Positions 59,029 to 64,000 of a stretch of DNA of 64,000 nucleotides are shown one piece after another. Each line of letters starts with the position of its first letter. Position 1 is the stretch's first letter. The position numbers and the translations under genes are program-made. The notes under the pieces are model-generated. The model did not search any database. It worked only from the letters and a program-made list of their open reading frames with translations, and had not been told where the DNA came from. This stretch comes from Agrilactobacillus yilanensis (lineage in GTDB: Bacteria; Bacillota; Bacilli; Lactobacillales; Lactobacillaceae), in assembly GCF_003946725.1 (NCBI RefSeq), contig NZ_RHOY01000008.1, positions 1 through 64,000 of the forward strand, in the 5' to 3' direction.

Positions 59029-61089
59029 ATGTTTGATAAAATTGATGAATTAGGTGTAAATGCTGTCAGAATGTTGAGTTTACAAAGTATCGCCAAGGCC
59101 AATTCTGGTCATCCTGGCTTACCGTTAGGGGCAGCACCAATGACTTACGTGTTATACCGGAATCACTTGAATGTGAATCCTAGAGATACAAAATGGTTTG
59201 ATCGGGACCGCTTCATTTTATCCGCCGGTCATGGATCCGCTATGCTTTACAGTATGTTGCATTTAGCCGGTTTTGATTTAAGTATTGAGGCTCTCAAAAA
59301 CTTCCGGCAATTAAACAGTAAAACACCGGGTCATCCCGAATACGGCGTCGTTGATGGGGTTGAAGCCACCACCGGCCCACTGGGACAAGGCCTAGGCATG
59401 GCTGTGGGCATGGCCATGGCTGAAACGCATTTGGCCAGTCAATACAATGTTAATGGCATTTCTGTTATGAATCATCACACCTACGCTTTAGTTGGGGATG
59501 GTGATTTGATGGAAGGTATTTCCCATGAAGCGGCCAGTTTAGCCGGGCATTTGCGTTTAGGTAAGCTCGTTGTTTTATATGATTCAAATGATGTTTCCTT
59601 AGATGGGCCTAAGAACCGATCCTTCAATGAAAACATCCAAAAACGGTTTGAAAGTTATGGTTGGGATTACCAACGGGTTGAAGATGGCAATGACTTGAAT
59701 GCCATTGACCAAGCGATAACTAACGCTGAAAACAATACCGTCAAACCTTCCATTATTGAAGTACGTACGGTAATTGGCTATGGTGCTTTAAATGCCGGAA
59801 CGAACAAAGTACATGGGGCGCCATTATGTGCCGAAGATATGGCCGCTGTCAAAGAAACTTTAAACTGGACTTTGCCAGACTTTGAAGTGCCTGCTGAGGT
59901 TTACCAACGTTTAAATGACACGTTAGGGCAACGGGGGGCTAAATTAGATGCCCAATGGCTGTTAAAGGTCACAAGCCTAAATAAGATGGCGCCAGAAATT
60001 GGCACCCAATTCCAACTGGCCATGAATGGCAAATTGCCGGCAGATTGGCGGGAAGCTTTACCAACTTACTTAGCCGGCACCAGTGAAGCCAGCCGGATTA
60101 CGAGTCATACGGTGATTCAAGCCCTCGGGAAGAAAGTACCCCAGTTATGGGGCGGTTCAGCAGACTTAGCCAGTTCCAATAAGACCAATATGGAATGCGA
60201 AGGGTTGTACAGTGCTGATAATTTGTCAGCCCGCAATATTGGCTTTGGTGTGCGGGAGTTCGCTGAAGCTGCAGCGATGAACGGTATCGCACTACATGGC
60301 GGTACTCGAGTTTTTGGCAGTACGTTCTTCGTCTTCTCCGACTACATGCGCCCAGCCATTCGCTTAGCCGCATTACAACACTTGCCAGTGATTTATGTCT
60401 TAACCCATGATTCTGTGGCTGTTGGGGAAGATGGGCCAACTCATGAACCAATTGAACATTTGATGAGCTTCCGGAATATGCCAAATGTCACAGTTTTACG
60501 TCCAGCAGATCCTAATGAAACCGTAGCCGCTTGGGAAACAGCCATGACCCACACGGATGGGCCAACGCTGTTAGTCTTATCTCGACAGAACTTAGCCGTT
60601 TTACCAGGTGCCGGTCATGAAACTGGGCATAAGGTGGCTAAAGGGGCTTACGTTGTTCAAGATGTACCTGAAGATAAAATTCAAGATGGTATTTTGATAG
60701 CTACCGGCTCTGAAGTGAATCTTGCGTTAGCGGCCCAAGCAAAATTAGCTGCTGAAGATGTGGCCGTTTCCGTTGTTTCGGTACCAAGCTTTGAACTATT
60801 CCAGCAACAATCCAGTGCTTACAAACGTCAAGTTTTGCCAACGGGTATTCATAAACGCTTATCCTTAGAATTAGGGACAACGTTAGGCTGGGAACGGTTT
60901 GTAGGTCTAGAAGGTAAAGCTTTAGGGATTGATACATTTGGTGCCAGCGGACCTTGTGGTGAAGTCCTTGAAAAATTCGGCTTCACGGTTGATCAAGTGG
61001 TGGCGCAATACTTAGCCCTTGAAGTTGAAAATGAACAACCGGCCGAAATTGTGCAACCACAATTAAAGACAGTAAAAGCTAAAAATTAA
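59029..61089 (+). CDS. tkt: Transketolase
   Basis: TPP enzyme of the pentose-phosphate route; here its product erythrose 4-phosphate feeds DAHP synthase. 686 residues from ATG 59029 (AGGAG 8 bases upstream). Motifs: SGHPGLPLGAAPM, the TPP motif GDGDLMEGISHEAASLAGHLRLGKLVVLYDSN (about 155-185), GSADLASSNKT and the DSVAVGEDGPTHEP signature. It leads a tkt-aroF-aroB unit, which is a dedicated E4P supply coupled to the shikimate pathway; the housekeeping transketolase may be elsewhere. Confidence 0.93.
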   Translation: MFDKIDELGVNAVRMLSLQSIAKANSGHPGLPLGAAPMTYVLYRNHLNVNPRDTKWFDRDRFILSAGHGSAMLYSMLHLAGFDLSIEALKNFRQLNSKTPGHPEYGVVDGVEATTGPLGQGLGMAVGMAMAETHLASQYNVNGISVMNHHTYALVGDGDLMEGISHEAASLAGHLRLGKLVVLYDSNDVSLDGPKNRSFNENIQKRFESYGWDYQRVEDGNDLNAIDQAITNAENNTVKPSIIEVRTVIGYGALNAGTNKVHGAPLCAEDMAAVKETLNWTLPDFEVPAEVYQRLNDTLGQRGAKLDAQWLLKVTSLNKMAPEIGTQFQLAMNGKLPADWREALPTYLAGTSEASRITSHTVIQALGKKVPQLWGGSADLASSNKTNMECEGLYSADNLSARNIGFGVREFAEAAAMNGIALHGGTRVFGSTFFVFSDYMRPAIRLAALQHLPVIYVLTHDSVAVGEDGPTHEPIEHLMSFRNMPNVTVLRPADPNETVAAWETAMTHTDGPTLLVLSRQNLAVLPGAGHETGHKVAKGAYVVQDVPEDKIQDGILIATGSEVNLALAAQAKLAAEDVAVSVVSVPSFELFQQQSSAYKRQVLPTGIHKRLSLELGTTLGWERFVGLEGKALGIDTFGASGPCGEVLEKFGFTVDQVVAQYLALEVENEQPAEIVQPQLKTVKAKN

Positions 61090-61155
61090 TTCAGAAGTAT
61101 GTTATTGTGAAATCAGTAAAAATTAAAACTAAAATTCTAAGGAGCAATTAAATTT

Positions 61156-62169
61156 ATGATTATTCAATTCAAAACCCCCGTTCAAGAAGATGTTGTTAAC
61201 GAATTACGCCAAAAGCTAGAAGCTTTGCCAGCCCAAGTGTTTGTGATCAAGAATCACTTAGCAGCCATGGGTGTCAAAAGCTACGACTTAACGGCTAAAG
61301 AAGCCGCAGCGATTGAAACTGTCACTTTTGATGATCCTAGCTACACGCTGGGCAGCCGGCAATTTCAACCAGAAGATACGGTTATTGAATTACCACATTC
61401 AAAAATTGGCGGCAACAACTTCACAATGATGGCTGGGCCTTGCTCCGTAGAATCTGAAGAACATGTTAAACGCATGGCTAAAGTTGTTAAAGAAGGCGGC
61501 GCTACAGTTTTACGTGGCGGGGCGTTCAAACCAAGAACCTCACCTTATTCTTTCCAAGGGTTAGGCGAAGACGGCTTACGTTTCTTAAGAGAAGCTGCGG
61601 ATGAAAATGATTTGGATATGATCACAGAAGTTATGGATGTGCCCCACGTTGAAATGGTGGCTAAATACACAGATATTTTCCAAATTGGAGCTCGGAATAT
61701 GCAAAACTTCTCCCTATTAAAAGCTGTTGGTAAAACCAATGTTGCAGTTGGTTTAAAGCGGGGGATGTCCGCAACGATTGATGATCTATTGAATGCGGCA
61801 GAATACATTGCTTCTGAAGGGAATCATAATATTTTCCTAATTGAACGGGGCATTCGAACCTTTGATAACAAATACACTCGGAATACCTTTGATTTAGGTG
61901 CTATTCCAGTATTGCAGAAATTAACCCACTACCCAATTATTGCCGATCCAAGTCATGCGGTTGGTGAATGGGATCTAGTACAACCAATGGCGGCTGCGGC
62001 AGTTGCTGCAGGGGCACAAGGGGAAATTGTGGAAATTCATGATGATCCAGAACATGCTTTTTCTGATGGCCCCCAAGCTTTGAAACCAAAGAATTACTTA
62101 CGAATGACTAAAGAAGTTTTTGCTTTACGGGATGCTTTAGCAAATGTTGAAGGTGTCTGCCGTGACTAA
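61156..62169 (+). CDS. aroF: 3-deoxy-7-phosphoheptulonate synthase (DAHP synthase, type I-beta)
   Basis: First committed step of aromatic amino-acid synthesis, condensing erythrose 4-phosphate and phosphoenolpyruvate. 337 residues: an N-terminal ferredoxin-like regulatory domain (about 1-70, feedback-control type in the I-beta group) then the KDO8P/DAHP-synthase barrel with AGPCSVESEEH, RGGAFKPRTSPYSFQG, PIIADPSHAVGEW and EIHDDPEHAFSDG (metal/substrate residues). AAGGAGC precedes the ATG. aroB follows with an 8-base overlap. Confidence 0.93.
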   Translation: MIIQFKTPVQEDVVNELRQKLEALPAQVFVIKNHLAAMGVKSYDLTAKEAAAIETVTFDDPSYTLGSRQFQPEDTVIELPHSKIGGNNFTMMAGPCSVESEEHVKRMAKVVKEGGATVLRGGAFKPRTSPYSFQGLGEDGLRFLREAADENDLDMITEVMDVPHVEMVAKYTDIFQIGARNMQNFSLLKAVGKTNVAVGLKRGMSATIDDLLNAAEYIASEGNHNIFLIERGIRTFDNKYTRNTFDLGAIPVLQKLTHYPIIADPSHAVGEWDLVQPMAAAAVAAGAQGEIVEIHDDPEHAFSDGPQALKPKNYLRMTKEVFALRDALANVEGVCRD

Positions 62170-63232
62170 GATTAATCTAACTTTAGCGGATAAGAACTAT
62201 GACGTCTTAGTCGGTAAAGGCTTATTGGCAGAAGCTGGCGCCTTGATCCGGGCGATTTGGCAGCCACGAAAAGTTTTAATTTTATCCGACAGCAATGTGG
62301 CCCCGCTCTACTTAGCAACGGTCCAAGAACAACTTGTAGCGTCTGGCTTTCAAGTCGTTACAAGCATTGTACCGGCAGGGGAAGCCTCTAAAAGCTTAAG
62401 TAATACGGCTAATTTGTATCAGTTAATGTTAGACGAAGCTTTTTCAAGAACGGATGGGGTTGTGGCCCTTGGTGGCGGGGTTGTCGGTGATTTAGCCGGC
62501 TTTGTGGCCTCCACCTTCATGCGGGGCATTGGCTTTATCCAGATTCCCACCTCTTTATTGGCCCAAGTGGACAGTAGTGTGGGGGGAAAAACGGCGGTTG
62601 ATTTTGGCACCGGAAAAAATATTGTCGGCACCTTTTATCAGCCGGATTTGGTCATTGCTGATCCGAACACTTTAACAACGTTGACGCCGCGTTATGTGGC
62701 GGAAGGCTATGCGGAAGTGGTCAAAATGGCAGCAACTTCTGATGATCCTGAATTTTGGCCATTGATTGAAAAAATTCAAACCCCCGCTGATATTTTGACT
62801 CATGCCACTGCCTTGATTATGAGTAGTGTTTCTTTCAAGGCACAAATTGTGATTGCTGATGAAAAAGAAAGCGGTCAGCGCCGTTTTCTAAACTTCGGCC
62901 ACACTTTAGGCCATGCCATTGAGCTCTTAGCTCACGGCGACTTGGCCCATGGGGAAGCGGTCAGTATTGGGACGGTGCAGATTTGTAAAGTCTTTGAAGC
63001 AAAAGGCCTAACAGCGCCAGGCATCAGTGCTCAAATTGAACGACAATTAAAAGCGGTCGGCTTACCGACGACTTCTGAATTATTGTTTACACCTAAATTT
63101 TATGAACAATTACTTTTAGATAAGAAGAATCACGGTGATCACTTAAACTTTGTCTATATTTCAAAGCTAGGTGAACCAAAGATTTACCCCGTCAAAAAAG
63201 CAGAACTTAAGGCATTTTTGACAACCAACTAA
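62162..63232 (+). CDS. aroB: 3-dehydroquinate synthase
   Basis: NAD-dependent conversion of DAHP to 3-dehydroquinate. 356 residues from GTG 62162 (GAAGGTG 6 bases upstream, overlapping the aroF stop by 8 bases); the ATG 62144 would add six residues without a better site. Motifs: GGGVVGDLAGFVASTFMRGI, IPTSLLAQVDSSVGGKTAVD, GKNIVGTFYQPDLV and zinc ligands Glu near YAEVVK and the His in RRFLNFGHTLGHAIE and HGEAVSIG. Last gene of the tkt-aroF-aroB unit; terminator follows. Confidence 0.94.
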   Translation: MTKINLTLADKNYDVLVGKGLLAEAGALIRAIWQPRKVLILSDSNVAPLYLATVQEQLVASGFQVVTSIVPAGEASKSLSNTANLYQLMLDEAFSRTDGVVALGGGVVGDLAGFVASTFMRGIGFIQIPTSLLAQVDSSVGGKTAVDFGTGKNIVGTFYQPDLVIADPNTLTTLTPRYVAEGYAEVVKMAATSDDPEFWPLIEKIQTPADILTHATALIMSSVSFKAQIVIADEKESGQRRFLNFGHTLGHAIELLAHGDLAHGEAVSIGTVQICKVFEAKGLTAPGISAQIERQLKAVGLPTTSELLFTPKFYEQLLLDKKNHGDHLNFVYISKLGEPKIYPVKKAELKAFLTTN

Positions 63233-63268
63233 TTTTTTTGACAGACACAGCAATTTTTAAATCCTAAC

Positions 63269-63321
63269 AAAAAAGCTACGTATCACTGAGCTGGCCCGCT
63301 CAATGGTTCGTAGCTTTTTTA
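63269..63321. terminator. Bidirectional intrinsic terminator
   Basis: AAAAGCTACG pairs with CGTAGCTTTT around a GAGC/GCTC inner stem, with A-run and T-run flanks. Between aroB and the convergent gene at the right edge. Confidence 0.88.
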
Positions 63322-63326
63322 GTGGG

Positions 63327-64000
63327 TTAGTTGCGCTGAGCTTGTTGTAAGGCTTGGGTTAAATCATTAATAATATCATTATGATTTTCAATCCCGACAG
63401 CAAAGCGTACCATGTTTTCGTGGACGCCGATTTTGGCTAATTCGGCGTCAGGATAAGGCTCATGGCTCGTGGTGGTCGGCTGACACATCAAACTTTCGAC
63501 CCCGCCAAGGCTGACGGCAAGATCAATCATCTGCAGATGTTCAAAGAATTGGCCTAAGTCAATGGTAGGGGCCACTTCAAAGGAAACGACGGCCCCGCTG
63601 CCAGTGGCTTGTTTGGCGTGGATTGCAGCTTCTTCAGCAGAGTAAGACCCGGGATAAAAGACTTTTTGGATGCCGGGTTGCTGTTGCAGCGCTTCAATGA
63701 CGTATTTGACGTTTTCTAGTTGCCGATCCAGACGCAAGCTCATGGTTTTGACCCCGCGAATTAAAGTATAGCTGTCAAAAGGACTAATGGTGGCGCCAAA
63801 GGTATTTTGAATAAAGGCAATTTGTTCGGCTAATTTGTCATCATTGGTAATCACAAAGCCGGCACAAAGATCTGCGTGACCACCATAATATTTTGTTGCC
63901 GAATAGGCGACGATATCCGCACCTAAGTCTAACGGCCGTTGTAAATAGCTGGTCATGAACGTGTTGTCGACGATAACAATGGCCCCATGTTCATGGGCGA
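63327..64000 (-). CDS. Cystathionine gamma-synthase/beta-lyase family enzyme (partial)
   Basis: PLP enzyme of trans-sulfuration (methionine/cysteine interconversion); only the C-terminal 224 or so codons are here. The minus-strand frame stays open through the window edge, encoding VIVDNTFMTSYLQRPLDLGADIVAYSATKYYGGHADLCAG, with the PLP Lys in SATKYYGGH, and AVSLGGVESLMCQPTTTSHE near residue 150 of the visible part. The apparent ATG at 63956 is internal. CGS, CGL and CBL cannot be told apart without the missing N-terminal half. Confidence 0.85.
   Translation of the reverse strand, partial: AHEHGAIVIVDNTFMTSYLQRPLDLGADIVAYSATKYYGGHADLCAGFVITNDDKLAEQIAFIQNTFGATISPFDSYTLIRGVKTMSLRLDRQLENVKYVIEALQQQPGIQKVFYPGSYSAEEAAIHAKQATGSGAVVSFEVAPTIDLGQFFEHLQMIDLAVSLGGVESLMCQPTTTSHEPYPDAELAKIGVHENMVRFAVGIENHNDIINDLTQALQQAQRN

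Overview
The window looks like a chromosomal segment from a low-to-mid GC Gram-positive bacterium of the Lactobacillaceae. The reasons are the compact type II fatty-acid operon with FabK (not FabI), strong AAGGAG ribosome-binding sites, frequent TTG/GTG starts, a WxL-interacting surface protein, an L-2-hydroxyisocaproate dehydrogenase, and a complete nitrate-respiration cluster of the NarGHJI/NreABC type. Species cannot be fixed from the sequence alone. No tRNA, rRNA, transposase, phage or CRISPR genes were seen.

Layout. 1-347: three units of a long palindromic repeat family. 378-8502: acpP-fabK-fabD-fabG-fabF-accB-fabZ-accC-accD-accA, the elongation cycle plus acetyl-CoA carboxylase. 8521-13325: lpd-E1alpha-E1beta-E2, a 2-oxoacid dehydrogenase complex in the gene order of bkd (branched-chain) operons. 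13388-19825: a small membrane protein, argG-argH with candidate ArgR boxes, a flavodoxin-like protein, an NAD(P)-binding protein, two MerR regulators and an alpha/beta hydrolase. 19777-23052: a divergent redox module (YdjY-domain secreted protein, TVP38 membrane protein, double 4Fe-4S protein, CCG-domain protein). 23135-27406: a WxLIP-type surface protein and an ABC exporter split over both strands.

27464-44872 is the nitrate island. On the minus strand it carries moeB-moaB-moeA-mobB-moaC-mobA-small ORF-nreA-nreB-nreC; on the plus strand narGHJI, then moaE-moaD-moaA-narK. Two further arrays of the palindromic repeat lie inside it. It continues into a FecCD-type ABC importer (45109-47971) that I infer could carry molybdate or iron, and an unrecognised 335-residue protein. 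49053-54198: hydroxyisocaproate dehydrogenase, a manganese-type ABC importer and a flavodiiron protein. 54268-57476: a membrane protein and two tandem paralogous MFS transporters, each with a hairpin terminator in its leader. 57478-63232: aroE, transketolase, DAHP synthase and aroB, the entry to the shikimate pathway. The right edge cuts a trans-sulfuration enzyme.

The two most interesting signals are outside the proteins. (1) aroE and the transketolase-aroF-aroB unit are each preceded by a near-duplicate cassette: extended -10 promoter, Shine-Dalgarno, a 14- or 16-codon leader peptide ending Arg-Tyr-Tyr-Trp-Phe-Ser, mutually exclusive hairpins and an intrinsic terminator. This is a textbook layout for ribosome-mediated attenuation that senses all three aromatic amino acids at once. 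(2) Seven copies of a ~110-bp palindromic element occur in three arrays. Their arms differ between copies but stay self-complementary, so the fold rather than the sequence appears to be conserved.
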